DNA of 64,000 bases from Methylobacterium sp. GTDB taxonomy: Bacteria; Pseudomonadota; Alphaproteobacteria; Rhizobiales; Beijerinckiaceae. Below are positions 24,351-34,075 of this stretch, piece by piece. The number at the start of each line of letters is the position of its first letter. The stretch's first letter is position 1. A program made the translations under genes and the position numbers. Where the stretch lies: contig NZ_JAQGKL010000154.1 in the NCBI RefSeq assembly GCF_028290105.1, positions 1 to 64,000 on the forward strand, in the 5' to 3' direction. The notes beneath the pieces are model-generated. The model did not search any database. It was not told where the DNA came from and worked only from the letters and a program-made list of their open reading frames with translations.

Positions 24351-25111
24351 GTTCCGAACCCGCCAAGCGCGTCCTCGTCACCGGGGGGGCTTCCGGCCTC
24401 GGCTCCGCCATCGTGCGGGCGCTCGCCGCCGCCGGGTACGACGTGACCTTCACCTATCGCTCGTCGGGGGAGGCGGCCGAACGCCTCGTCGCCGACTTCT
24501 CGGAACGGCACCCGGACCGGATCGTCACGGCGGAGGCCCTGGATCTGGCGGATCGCGGGGCGGTCGACGCCTTCTGCGAGCGGGCCGAGGAGGTGGGCTT
24601 CCACGGCTTCGTTCACAATGCCGGCCAGTCCTACGACGCGCTCGCGGCGATGCTGGACCAGGACCGGGCCGAGGCGGCCATGCAGGTGAACTTCTGGTCG
24701 CTGACGCGGCTCGCGAAAGCCCTGGTGCGGGGCATGATCCGCGCGCGCTCCGGGCGCATCGTCGCCATCGGCTCGGTGGCCGCCCTCCAGGCCAATCCCG
24801 GCAACGCGGCCTACGCCGCCACCAAGGGCGCGCTGATCGCCTATTGCCGGACGCTGGCGATCGAATCGGCCAAGCGCGGCGTCACCGTCAACGTGATCGC
24901 GCCGGGCTTCATCGACACCGGGATGATGGCCCCCTATGCCGCCCACCGGGCCACCATGGAGCGCCAGATCCCCGCCGGGCGCTTCGCGACACCCGAGGAC
25001 GTCGCGGCGCTCGCGGCCTTCCTGATGGGCGAGGGGGCGGCCTACATCACCGGGGCGGTGCTGCCCGTCGATGGCGGCCTCACCGCGATGATGGGCGTCC
25101 ACCGCTCCTGA
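24347..25111 (+). CDS. 3-oxoacyl-ACP reductase (FabG-like SDR)
   Basis: VLVTGGASGLGSAIVRALAAAG, NAAYAATKGALIAYCRTLAIE (YxxxK), PVDGGLTAMMG; ATGA overlap with the upstream fabF-like gene. Confidence 0.9.
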   Translation: MSSEPAKRVLVTGGASGLGSAIVRALAAAGYDVTFTYRSSGEAAERLVADFSERHPDRIVTAEALDLADRGAVDAFCERAEEVGFHGFVHNAGQSYDALAAMLDQDRAEAAMQVNFWSLTRLAKALVRGMIRARSGRIVAIGSVAALQANPGNAAYAATKGALIAYCRTLAIESAKRGVTVNVIAPGFIDTGMMAPYAAHRATMERQIPAGRFATPEDVAALAAFLMGEGAAYITGAVLPVDGGLTAMMGVHRS

Positions 25112-25124
25112 GATCAGGTCTTCG

Positions 25125-25403
25125 ATGTCCCCGTTCCGCCCCGCCCTGGCCCTCGTCCTGCTCGCCGCCGGCCCGGCTTCGGCCGCCGAGGCGTTCTTCG
25201 TCGGCGGCCTGCCGCGCAGCGAGACCCTGAGCATCCGCGAGACGCCGGACGCCGCCGCGCCGGCCCTCGGCCAAGTCCCGGTCGGCGCCCGCATCCGCGG
25301 CTTCGGTTGCACCAGCGACACCCCGAGCGGGCTGACATGGTGCCGGGTCAAGGCGGGCCCCATCCTGGGCTGGGCGCGACGGCGCTACCTTTCGCCCGAG
25401 TGA
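25125..25403 (+). CDS. SH3-domain-like secreted protein
   Basis: Signal peptide, then SETLSIRETPDAAAPALGQVPVGARIRGFGCTSDTPSGLTWCRVKAGPILGWARRRYL (bacterial SH3-like). Confidence 0.65.
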   Translation: MSPFRPALALVLLAAGPASAAEAFFVGGLPRSETLSIRETPDAAAPALGQVPVGARIRGFGCTSDTPSGLTWCRVKAGPILGWARRRYLSPE

Positions 25404-25529
25404 GCCGGGTTGATGCGTCGGGACGGCGTGCTTAGGACGGGCGCAGTTCCTTGGACCCGAGATCGATTCCGAAGATCTCGCACGCTGTTCGAACGGGCGA
25501 CCGTCCGATCCCTGCGGAAAGACGCATTC

Positions 25530-26552
25530 ATGAAAGCCCTCCAGCTCTACGGTGACCGCGACCTGCGCCTCGAGGACGTCGCGGAGCCCGCCGCCCCCGG
25601 TCCCGGCGAGGTCCAGATCCGGGTGCGGGCGGTGGGCCTGAACTTCATCGACGTCTGGGGCTTTCGCGGCATGGCCTTCGCCAAGCGCAAGCTGCCGCTC
25701 ACCGTCGGCGCCGAGGCCTCGGGCGAGATCGTCTGCGTCGGCGAGGGCGTCGAGGGGCTGGCGCCCGGCGACCCCGTGGCGATGTACGGCGCGCAGACCT
25801 GCGGGCAGTGCAAGGCCTGCCGCGAGGGCCGCGACAACCTCTGCGAGAACGTCTCCGGCGTCATGGGCTTCCACATCGACGGGTTTGCCCGCGAGCGGGT
25901 CACCATGCAGGCCCGCCTCGTGGTCAAGATGCCGGAGGGCGTCCGCTTCACGGATGCGGCCTGCGCCCCGGTGGCCTTCGGCACCGTGCAGCACATGCTG
26001 TTCGACAATGCCCGCCTGGAACCCGGCGAGAGCATCCTGGTCCATGCCGGCGGCTCGGGCATCGGCACGGCGGCGATCAAGATGGCGAAAGCCATCGGCT
26101 GCACGGTGTTCACCACCGTGGGCGACGACGGCAAGGGCGAGAAGGCCAGGGCGCTCGGCGCCGACCACGTCATCAACTACCGCGACGAGCGCTTCGAGGG
26201 CGAGGTCCGTCGCCTGACCAAGCGCAAGGGCGTCGACGTGGTGTTCGAGCATGTCGGGCCCGACACCTGGAACGGCTCGCTGCTCTGCCTCAAGCGCGGC
26301 GGGCGCCTCGTCACCTGCGGCTCCACCTCGGGCGTCTCCACCACCATGAACCTGATGCAGCTGTTCCAGCAGCAATACCGCATCACCGGCTCGTTCGGCT
26401 GCTCGATGGCCAACATCCGCGACGCGCTGGCCAAGATGGCGCAGGGCATCACGCCGGTGGTGGACACGATCCTGCCGCTGGCGGACTTCGCGCAAGGGCT
26501 GGAGCGCCTGGAATCCCGCAAGGTCTTCGGCAAAATCCTGGTGACGCTCTGA
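25530..26552 (+). CDS. Zinc-type alcohol dehydrogenase/quinone reductase family (AdhXL-like)
   Basis: MDR fold: GEVQIRVRAVGLNFIDVWGFRG, CGQCKACREGRDNLCEN, VHAGGSGIGTAAIKMAKAIG; position matches the rhizobial acpXL cluster adh gene. Confidence 0.88.
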   Translation: MKALQLYGDRDLRLEDVAEPAAPGPGEVQIRVRAVGLNFIDVWGFRGMAFAKRKLPLTVGAEASGEIVCVGEGVEGLAPGDPVAMYGAQTCGQCKACREGRDNLCENVSGVMGFHIDGFARERVTMQARLVVKMPEGVRFTDAACAPVAFGTVQHMLFDNARLEPGESILVHAGGSGIGTAAIKMAKAIGCTVFTTVGDDGKGEKARALGADHVINYRDERFEGEVRRLTKRKGVDVVFEHVGPDTWNGSLLCLKRGGRLVTCGSTSGVSTTMNLMQLFQQQYRITGSFGCSMANIRDALAKMAQGITPVVDTILPLADFAQGLERLESRKVFGKILVTL

Positions 26553-26593
26553 GTTGCAGCGCGCACGGGTGCCCACCCGCGCCGAAATGAATT

Positions 26594-27700
26594 ATGCCAG
26601 GAACCAGGGCCGTCGCCGGAACGTCCCGCGTCACGGAATTCGTTTTGCTTCGCCTTGCCCTCGTCCTGAAGCGTAACCTGCCACGGCTCGCCGGGCTCGC
26701 GATGATTCCCCTGATCCGGGGCCTGTTCCTGTTGGCGCGGGCGCTCGGCGCCGAGCGCGCGAGCCGGGTCGGCGGACGCCTCGTCCGGACCATTGGCCCC
26801 TTCCTCCCCGCCCACCGCACCGCCATGGCGAACCTGCGGGCGGCCTTTCCCGAGCACGACGAGGCCGCGATCCGCGCCCTGGCCGGGCAGGCCTGGGACA
26901 ATCTCGGCCGCACGGGCGCCGAATACGCGCATCTCCAGACCCTGTTCGACCTCGATCTGGCGGATCTCTCCGCGAGCCGGCACATCACGGTCTCGGGTGA
27001 GAACCACTTCGCGGACCTGCGCGACGACGGCAAGCCCGGGCTGATCTTCTCCGCCCACCTCGCCAACTGGGAACTGCCCGCGATCTGCGCGGCGAAGTTC
27101 GGCCTCGACGCCACCGCGATCTTCCGTCCGCCCAACGACGCGGCCTCCGCCCAGCTGGTGCAGGAGGTGCGCCGCCAGACCATGGGGGGTCTCGCGGCCG
27201 CCGGCCAGGGGGCGGTCTTCGCCATGCAGGGCGTCGTCGATCGCGGCGGCCATCTCGGCCAGCTCATCGACCAGCACTTCACCCGTGGCGTCGTGGTCGA
27301 GTTCTTCGGCAAGCCCGTCCTCGTCAACCCGCTCCTGGGCAAGCTCGCCCGCCATTACGAGTGTCCGGTCCACGGGGCCCGGGTGGTGCGCCGCGAGGGC
27401 ACGCGCTTCCACCTGGAACTCACGCCCCCCCTCGACCTGCCGCGCGACGCCACCGGCGCCATCGACGTCCAGGGCGCGATGCAGGCGATGACGCGGGTGA
27501 TCGAGGACTGGATCCGCGAGAACCCCGGCCAGTGGCTCTGGATGCACCGGCGCTGGCGCCCCGCCATGCTGCCCAAACCGAAGCCCGGTGGGCCGCAGGC
27601 GGCGAGTACCCAAAAGGCACCAGGTGCCGAAGTGGCGGCGAGTGTACAGGCCGATCGAGGGACCGTGACACCCGCCGACCGCCAGCCGGCGGTATCGTGA
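26594..27700 (+). CDS. lpxXL: Lipid A acyltransferase (LpxXL-like, LpxL/HtrB superfamily)
   Basis: MANLRAAFPEHDEAAIRALAGQAWDNLGRTGAEY, catalytic HLANWE, WIRENPGQWLWMHRRW. Confidence 0.88.
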   Translation: MPGTRAVAGTSRVTEFVLLRLALVLKRNLPRLAGLAMIPLIRGLFLLARALGAERASRVGGRLVRTIGPFLPAHRTAMANLRAAFPEHDEAAIRALAGQAWDNLGRTGAEYAHLQTLFDLDLADLSASRHITVSGENHFADLRDDGKPGLIFSAHLANWELPAICAAKFGLDATAIFRPPNDAASAQLVQEVRRQTMGGLAAAGQGAVFAMQGVVDRGGHLGQLIDQHFTRGVVVEFFGKPVLVNPLLGKLARHYECPVHGARVVRREGTRFHLELTPPLDLPRDATGAIDVQGAMQAMTRVIEDWIRENPGQWLWMHRRWRPAMLPKPKPGGPQAASTQKAPGAEVAASVQADRGTVTPADRQPAVS

Positions 27701-27704
27701 CAGC

Positions 27705-28463
27705 ATGAGCCGCGACGCCACCCTCCTGCCTCGCCGAACCGTCGGCCTGCTGCTCGCCGGCGCCCTGGGCGCCAGCGCGACGCGGGCGAGCGCGAGCGAG
27801 CGGCATCCGGTGGTGATCGAGCTCTACACCAGCCAGGGCTGCGGCTCCTGCCAGTCGGCGTCGCGGGTGCTCGCGGAGTTCGCCCGTGAGCCCGGCGTGA
27901 TCGCCCTGACCTTCCCGATCACCTACTGGGACTATCTCGGCTGGAAGGACGTCTACGGCATGGCCGCGTTCACGGCGCGCCAGCGTGCCTATGCGGCCCT
28001 GCGCGGCGAGCGACAGGTCTTCACGCCCCAGGCCATCGTCAACGGCAAGCCCTCGATGATCCGCTCGGACCGCAACGCCCTGGAGCGCGCCCTGCGCCGG
28101 GCCCGGGCGGGCAGCCCGTCCCAGGTTTCGGTCAGGAGTTGGGAGGAAGGCGACCGGATCTGCGTCGATGTCGGCGCGGGCGGCGAAGCGGACGCCCCGG
28201 CCGATCTCTGGCTGCTGCCGGTGATGCGTCGCCGCCGCATCGAAATCGGCGGGGGCGACAACAAGGGCCAGGTCTTCGACTACATCAACGTCGTGCGCGG
28301 GATGCACCGGATCGGCCCCTGGACGGGGCGCGCGGCCCATTTCGAGGTCTCGCGTCATGCGGCCCGCGTGGCGGAGGCCGATTCCTACGTCGTGGTTCTG
28401 CAGGGCGGTAGCGAGGGACGCCCCAGCCGCATCCTCGGCGCCGCCAAGGCACCGGGTTTCTAG
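27705..28463 (+). CDS. DUF1223 (thioredoxin-fold) secreted protein
   Basis: VVIELYTSQGCGSCQSASRVLAEFAREPGVIALTFPITYWDYLGWKD; FTPQAIVNG. Confidence 0.9.
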   Translation: MSRDATLLPRRTVGLLLAGALGASATRASASERHPVVIELYTSQGCGSCQSASRVLAEFAREPGVIALTFPITYWDYLGWKDVYGMAAFTARQRAYAALRGERQVFTPQAIVNGKPSMIRSDRNALERALRRARAGSPSQVSVRSWEEGDRICVDVGAGGEADAPADLWLLPVMRRRRIEIGGGDNKGQVFDYINVVRGMHRIGPWTGRAAHFEVSRHAARVAEADSYVVVLQGGSEGRPSRILGAAKAPGF

Positions 28464-28501
28464 GAACGCTTTTTCGCGGGCGGGCTCGGCCGAACCAGAA
28501 A

Positions 28502-28525
28502 CACCCCGGGATCGCTCCCGGGGTG
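28502..28525. terminator. Bidirectional-type hairpin between convergent genes
   Basis: Perfect 10-bp stem caccccggga-tcgc-tcccggggtg between the DUF1223 and outer-membrane beta-barrel gene ends; no strong T tract. Confidence 0.55.
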
Positions 28526-28594
28526 CCGTCTGACCGAGCGGCCAGTCTGATCGGGCTGGGGATGCTCAGGCCAAACCGGTGTGCCGGCCCCGCG

Positions 28595-29473
28595 TTAGTA
28601 GGTGCCGAACTTGTAGTTCAGACCGGCGCGCACGACGGCGAATTCGTCCGAGCGGCGGCTGGTGTAGCCGGTGGTGGACGCATATCCAGTGCCGGAAACG
28701 TTGTAGACGGTCCCGGTGCTGTTCGAATACGCGAAGGCGCCGTTGGTGCTGTTCCGGTCGAGGCTGACATAGAGCCCCTCGACCTTCACCGTGACCGCCG
28801 AGGACCGGAAGAAGTTCAGGAACGAGTCGGTGGGCAGGGCGTACTCGATGCCGCCGCCGGCCGCCCAGCCCGTGCGGAACGAGTCGCTGGTGCTGTTGGG
28901 CAGGCCGAAGCTGGAGCCGCCCCCGCCGCCATAGGCGAAGCCGCCGGTGCCGTAGACGAGGGTCCGGTCGAAGGCATAGCCGAGGCGGCCGCGCACGGTG
29001 CCGAAGTAATCGAGGTTCGACAGGCCGTTCGGGTTGACGAAGGTCAAGTCGGCATTGGGCGTGCCGGTGAAGGATGCCGTGTTCCGGTTGGCGCCGAAAC
29101 CGAGATACTGGGCATCCGCCTCGACACCGATCACGAAGCCGGAGCCCGGCGTGAACTGGTAGTTGTAGCCGATCTGGCCGCCGCCCGAGAAACCATTGTT
29201 CGCCCGGTCGTTGCTGAAGGTGGCGACGCCCGGCGCGCCGCCATTGGCGATGAGGCCGGAGGCCGCCGAGGTGGTGACGACGGTGGACCCGCTGGTGCCG
29301 CTGCCCGCGTCGAACCCGTATCCGGCGTTGAGACCGGCATAGAAGCCGGTCCAGCTGAAGACCGGCACCGTCGTGAAGACGGGTGGGGCCGCGCGGCGCG
29401 GCAGATCGGCGGCGAAGGCCGCTCCGGAAACAAAGACAGCCACGGGGCCGGCGAGCAGAAGAGGCTTGATCAT
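28595..29473 (-). CDS. Outer membrane beta-barrel protein (Omp25/Omp31-like porin family)
   Basis: Signal peptide, ADLPRRAAPPVFTTVPVFSWTGFYAGLNAGYGFD, terminal VRAGLNYKFGTY. Confidence 0.9.
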   Translation of the reverse strand: MIKPLLLAGPVAVFVSGAAFAADLPRRAAPPVFTTVPVFSWTGFYAGLNAGYGFDAGSGTSGSTVVTTSAASGLIANGGAPGVATFSNDRANNGFSGGGQIGYNYQFTPGSGFVIGVEADAQYLGFGANRNTASFTGTPNADLTFVNPNGLSNLDYFGTVRGRLGYAFDRTLVYGTGGFAYGGGGGSSFGLPNSTSDSFRTGWAAGGGIEYALPTDSFLNFFRSSAVTVKVEGLYVSLDRNSTNGAFAYSNSTGTVYNVSGTGYASTTGYTSRRSDEFAVVRAGLNYKFGTY

Positions 29474-29828
29474 GAGATCCTCGTTGTCTCCCTGAGGAGA
29501 TGGCGCATGCGGGGACAGGTTGCGACGGTCGCCCGTTCAGGGGGCCGGCCGCCCACATCCCGGCTTCCAAGCGCCGGCCAGCGCGCGTGGCGCGATGATC
29601 GGTGAACCGGGCGGATGGGGCGAGGTTCGGGTCATCGGCCTCACCCGGACGGTCGTTGGGTCCGTGGTCGTCGTGACCACCCCCTCTCATTGCGTGGGAA
29701 ATTTACCCACGTCAACGGTACGCACGCGAATGTCGTGTGGTCCCGCACGCCCGGTGCATTCGGGCCCCAGGCTGCGCATTGTGGGCCTCCCCGTCAGGGC
29801 ATCCCTGGCAATCGCGCGGAGGATCGTC

Positions 29829-31109
29829 TCAGTCGACCCACTCGCCGGCCCGCATCACCGGGATGGCGCGCCCCTCGGCGGAGAGGCCGTCGACGTCGAT
29901 CCGGTCGGAGCCGATCATCCAGTCGATGTGGATCAGGCTGCGGTTGGCGCCGCGCGCCGCGAGATCGTCCTCGCTGTAATCCGCCCCGCCGTTGCGAAAA
30001 CACTTGCTGTAGGCCTGGCCCAGGGCGATGTGGCTCGCGGCGTTCTCGTCGTAGAGGGTGTTGTAGAACAAGAGCCCCGAGGCCGAGATCGCCGAAGAGG
30101 CGGGCACCAGGGCCACCTCACCCAGGTGCCTCGCGCCCGCGTCGGTCTCCAGCACCTTGGCGAGCACGTCGTTACCGGTCCGGGCGCTCGCCTCGACGAT
30201 GCGGCCCCCCTCGAAGCGCACCGTGATGCCGTCGATCAGGGTGCCCTGGTAGGAGAGCGGCTTGGTGCTGGTGACGGTGCCGTCGACCCGGTCCTTGTGG
30301 GGGGTGGTGAACACCTCCTCGGTGGGGATGTTGGCGTTGCAGACGATGCCACTTCGCGAGGCCGAGGCACCGCCGCACCATTCGTGATCGTCGGCCAGCC
30401 CTACGGTGAGATCGGTGCCGGGCCCGCCGAAGCGCAGGGCCGCGAAGCGGTGCGCGTTGAGCGCGTGCATGCGGGTGTGAAGGGCCGCGTTGTGCGCCTC
30501 CCAGGCCGCCACCGGATCGGGCCCGTCCACCCGCGAGGCGGCGAAGATCGCATCCCACAGGCGGGACACGGCCTCGGCCTCGGGCAGGTCCGGGAACACC
30601 GTGCGGGCCCAGGGCGTGGTCGCCGCCGAGACGATGGTCCAGTTCGTGGAGAAATTGGCGATGAGTTCGAGGGCCGGCACGTAGGCCTTCGAGCGGGCGC
30701 GGTTGGCGCGCGCGACCTTCGTCGAATCCTGGCCCGCCAGCAGGGACGGGTCGTCGCCCGCGATGGCGAGGCGGGCCGCGCCGTTGCGATAGGCCTCGGC
30801 CATGCCCGCGTAGAGCCAGCCGGCGGCCGTATCGAAGGCCTCGTCGGGGGCATGGGCGAAACGCGCCAGGGTGGCGGCGTCGTCCGAGTAGAAGGTGGTG
30901 ACGAGGGAGGCGCCGGCCCGATAGGCCTCCTCCGTGATGGCGCGGGCGAGCGGCACCGTCTCGAGGGGCGCGGTGATCACCAGTTCCTGGCCCGCCCTCA
31001 GGCCGAGCCCAACCTTGACGGCGACCTCCGCGAGGCGCTGCAAACGCTCGGCGTGCAGCGGTGCGCTCGACGGCGCGGCCCCGTGGGCTGTCTGCGCGAT
31101 CCCGTCCAT
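29829..31109 (-). CDS. M29-family aminopeptidase
   Basis: LAEVAVKVGLGLRAGQELVITAPLETVPLARAITEEAYRAGASLVTTFYSDD; GIVCNANIPTEEVFTTPHKDRVDGTVTSTKPL; SLIHIDWMIGSDRIDVDG. Confidence 0.92.
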   Translation of the reverse strand: MDGIAQTAHGAAPSSAPLHAERLQRLAEVAVKVGLGLRAGQELVITAPLETVPLARAITEEAYRAGASLVTTFYSDDAATLARFAHAPDEAFDTAAGWLYAGMAEAYRNGAARLAIAGDDPSLLAGQDSTKVARANRARSKAYVPALELIANFSTNWTIVSAATTPWARTVFPDLPEAEAVSRLWDAIFAASRVDGPDPVAAWEAHNAALHTRMHALNAHRFAALRFGGPGTDLTVGLADDHEWCGGASASRSGIVCNANIPTEEVFTTPHKDRVDGTVTSTKPLSYQGTLIDGITVRFEGGRIVEASARTGNDVLAKVLETDAGARHLGEVALVPASSAISASGLLFYNTLYDENAASHIALGQAYSKCFRNGGADYSEDDLAARGANRSLIHIDWMIGSDRIDVDGLSAEGRAIPVMRAGEWVD

Positions 31110-31202
31110 GCTTTTCTCCCGGTCCTACCTCGAGCGTCCCGCGCTCAAGATCGGGTCCCGGGACCGCAGGTCAAGCCTCGACGGGCCGACCGGTCTGGGT
31201 GC

Positions 31203-31496
31203 TCAAGCGGCGCGCGACCAGGTGATCTCGCCGAGGTTCTCGCGGAAGGCGAAGCGCAGGAGATGGTCGGAGACCACGTTCTCGAGGCGCGTCAGCGCCG
31301 CCGGATCGGGGGTCGCCACCCGCATCAGCAGGGCGTCGGGACCGGCCTCGAAGGTGCAGACCCGGTCCTCGCCGAACGGCACGCGGCCGGCCGCATCGGT
31401 GGCTTCCACCGGGAATTTGTGGCTCCAGTGGCGGCAGAGTTGCTTCAGGTAGCGGCTCGCCTCGGCCGTCGGAACTCTCGCCTGGGAAGTCGGCAT
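31203..31496 (-). CDS. DUF2218 family protein
   Basis: ASRYLKQLCRHWSHKFPVEATDAAGRVPFGEDRVCTFEAGPDALLMRV. Confidence 0.85.
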   Translation of the reverse strand: MPTSQARVPTAEASRYLKQLCRHWSHKFPVEATDAAGRVPFGEDRVCTFEAGPDALLMRVATPDPAALTRLENVVSDHLLRFAFRENLGEITWSRAA

Positions 31497-31778
31497 CGAA
31501 CGCGTCTCCTGCTCGGTCTTCGGTCGTCGACCCACCCCGGCGGGCCGCCGTGTCGCGATGGCGCTGTCCTCTCCGATGAGAGGGCGAAAGGGTTAAGGCC
31601 GGGCTAACCCGCCGCAGCGCACCCAACCCGCCACCGTTGCGGTTCAAACTCTTACTCTGACCAGCGCAGCCGATTTATGGCGCGTTGCGGTCAACAATCT
31701 GACGTCTCTTTGTGCGACGCACAATAGTAATCCCGCAGCCCGCGACGGAGTTCCGGCTAAATTTTTGTTGATGCCGGT

Positions 31779-33230
31779 TCAAACGTCGAAGCCCGGCCTG
31801 ACTTCGCCGGGCAGGACTTTGATGGGCAGGACTTTGCCCGGATTGAGGATGTTCCGCGGATCGAGGGCCGCCTTGAGGGTGCGCATCAGGTCGAGGGCGA
31901 CCGGATCGGCATAGCGCCCGAGTTCCTCGCGCTTCAGCAGGCCGACGCCGTGTTCGGCGGCGATGGATCCGTCGAGGGCGTACACGATGTCGTGCACGAT
32001 CCGGTTGAAGGGCTCCCACAGGGCCAGGAAGGCGGCCCGGTCCATGCCGACCGGCTGGCTCAGGTTGAAGTGGATGTTGCCGTCGCCGAAATGCCCGAAG
32101 GCGCAGACGCGCAGGCCCGGCAACGCAGCCTCGCAGGCTCGCGTGGCCCGGTCGAGGAATTCGGGCAGGCGCGAGAGCGGCACCGAGACGTCGTGCTTGA
32201 TCGAGCCGCCCTCGGCCTTCTGGACCTCGGACAGGCTCTCGCGCAGGTCCCAGAAATCGCGAGCCTGCGCCTCGCTCGACGCAAGGGCGGCATCCCCGAT
32301 CCGGTCTTCGCCATGCGCCCGGGCGAGCATCGCCGCCAGGAATTCGCCGGCGTCCTCGTCGGGCCGCGTGGTGGAGACCTCCACCAGGGCATAGGCCCCG
32401 TGGCTGCCCGCCAGGGGCGGCCGGGCCCCGGCGCGATGGCGCAGGACGATCTCCAGCCCGAAGGGCACCATGTACTCGAAGGCGGTGAGCGCCGCCCCGG
32501 CCTCGTCCCGCAGCGCCCGGAACAGGCCGAGCGCGGCCTCGGCGGAGGCGAGGCCCACGAAGGCCACCGCGCGCGACAAGGGCCGCGGGTGGAGCTTCAG
32601 CACCGCCGCCGTGATCAGTCCCAGGGTGCCCTCGGAGCCGAGGAAGAGGTGCTTGAGGTCGTAGCCCGCATTGTCCTTGCGCAGGCCCTTGAGCCCGTTC
32701 CAGACCCGGCCGTCGGCCAGCACCACCTCGAGCCCGAGGACGAGGTCGCGGGCATTGCCGTAGGCGAGCACCGCCGTGCCGCCCGCGTTGGTGGAGAGGT
32801 TGCCACCGATGCGGCACGAGCCCTCGGAGGCCAGCGAGAGCGGGAACAGCATCCCGGCGGCCTCCGCCGCAGCCTGCACCTCGCTGAGCACCATGCCGGC
32901 CTCCACGGTGATGCTGGCATTCACCGGATCGACCGCGCGCAGGCGCGTCAGCCGCGCCATGGAGACGACGATGCCCCCCTGCGGCAGCCCCCCGCCGACA
33001 TGGCCGGTATTGCCTCCCTGCGCCACCACGGCCACGCCCGCCTCGGCGCAGGCCCGCACCGTGAAGGCGACCTCGGCGGTGTCGGCCGGCCGCACCACCG
33101 CGAGGGCGTGGCCCCGGCGCAGGCCCCGCGTCTCCGAAAGGTAGGGAGCGAGGTCGGCGGCATCCGTGAGGACATGGGCGCGCCCGAGTCGCTCGGTGAG
33201 ACGGGTCAGAAGGGCGGGTGCGTCGGTCAC
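31779..33230 (-). CDS. FAD-binding oxidoreductase (GlcD / 2-hydroxyacid dehydrogenase family)
   Basis: VVAQGGNTGHVGGGLPQGGIVVSM, EGSCRIGGNLSTNAGGTAVLAYGNARDLVLGLEVVLADG, FGHFGDGNIHFNL, AEHGVGLLKR. Confidence 0.92.
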   Translation of the reverse strand: MTDAPALLTRLTERLGRAHVLTDAADLAPYLSETRGLRRGHALAVVRPADTAEVAFTVRACAEAGVAVVAQGGNTGHVGGGLPQGGIVVSMARLTRLRAVDPVNASITVEAGMVLSEVQAAAEAAGMLFPLSLASEGSCRIGGNLSTNAGGTAVLAYGNARDLVLGLEVVLADGRVWNGLKGLRKDNAGYDLKHLFLGSEGTLGLITAAVLKLHPRPLSRAVAFVGLASAEAALGLFRALRDEAGAALTAFEYMVPFGLEIVLRHRAGARPPLAGSHGAYALVEVSTTRPDEDAGEFLAAMLARAHGEDRIGDAALASSEAQARDFWDLRESLSEVQKAEGGSIKHDVSVPLSRLPEFLDRATRACEAALPGLRVCAFGHFGDGNIHFNLSQPVGMDRAAFLALWEPFNRIVHDIVYALDGSIAAEHGVGLLKREELGRYADPVALDLMRTLKAALDPRNILNPGKVLPIKVLPGEVRPGFDV

Positions 33231-33373
33231 GAAGAGGTCTCGCGCGGGCGGTGGGGACCAGCTGGGATGGCGCGGCCGGGTCCAGCCCCTATGATAGGGG
33301 AGGCGGTGCGCCCTGTGCAGGGCGAGGAACGGGGCGCTCCGCCGCATCCGCCATCTGTCGAGGTTGGAATCCC

Positions 33374-34072
33374 ATGTTGTCCGTGATCCCGAACCCGCCC
33401 CGCATCGCCCTGCCGATCGTCGGCAGCGACGACCTGTTCCCGGTCCGGCGGGTCTATTGCGTCGGGCGCAACTACGCGGCCCACGCCCGCGAGATGGGCA
33501 AGGACCCCGACCGCGAGCCGCCGTTCTTCTTCATGAAACCCGCCGACACCCTGCAGGTCGTGGCTGGCACGGAGGCGGTCGATCACCCCTATCCGCCGCG
33601 CACGGAGAACTACCATTTCGAGGTGGAGATGGTGGCGGCCCTGGCGCTCGGCGGCCGCGACATCCCGGAGACGGACGCCCTCGGGCACGTCTACGGCTAC
33701 GCGGTCGGCCTCGACATGACCCGGCGCGACGTCCAGGACGAGGCCAAGCGCCTGGCGCGGCCCTGGGATCTCGCCAAATCCGCCGATGCCTCGGCGCCGG
33801 TCGGGCCGCTGCATCCGGCCTCCGCGATCGGGCATCCGACCCGGGGCGCCATCACCCTGGCGGTGGACGCGGCGGAACGCCAGCGCGGCGACCTCTCGGA
33901 GATGATCTGGTCGCTTCCCGAGCAGATCGCGCTGCTCTCGACCTATTTCGAGTTGCATCCGGGCGACCTCATCTTCACCGGCACGCCGTCCGGCGTCGGC
34001 GCGGTCAAGCGGGGCGAGACCATGCACGCGGCCATCGACGGCCTCGGCGCCATCCATCTCCACGTGGTCTGA
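33374..34072 (+). CDS. Fumarylacetoacetate hydrolase family protein
   Basis: VYCVGRNYAAHAREMGKDPDREPPFFFMKPADTLQ, YHFEVEMVAAL, DLIFTGTPSGVGAVKRGE. Confidence 0.93.
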   Translation: MLSVIPNPPRIALPIVGSDDLFPVRRVYCVGRNYAAHAREMGKDPDREPPFFFMKPADTLQVVAGTEAVDHPYPPRTENYHFEVEMVAALALGGRDIPETDALGHVYGYAVGLDMTRRDVQDEAKRLARPWDLAKSADASAPVGPLHPASAIGHPTRGAITLAVDAAERQRGDLSEMIWSLPEQIALLSTYFELHPGDLIFTGTPSGVGAVKRGETMHAAIDGLGAIHLHVV

Positions 34073-34075
34073 GGG

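Noticed and set aside
29520-31607. 695-aa plus-strand ORF over the aminopeptidase region
   Set aside because: Shadow of the M29 aminopeptidase and DUF2218 genes on the minus strand.
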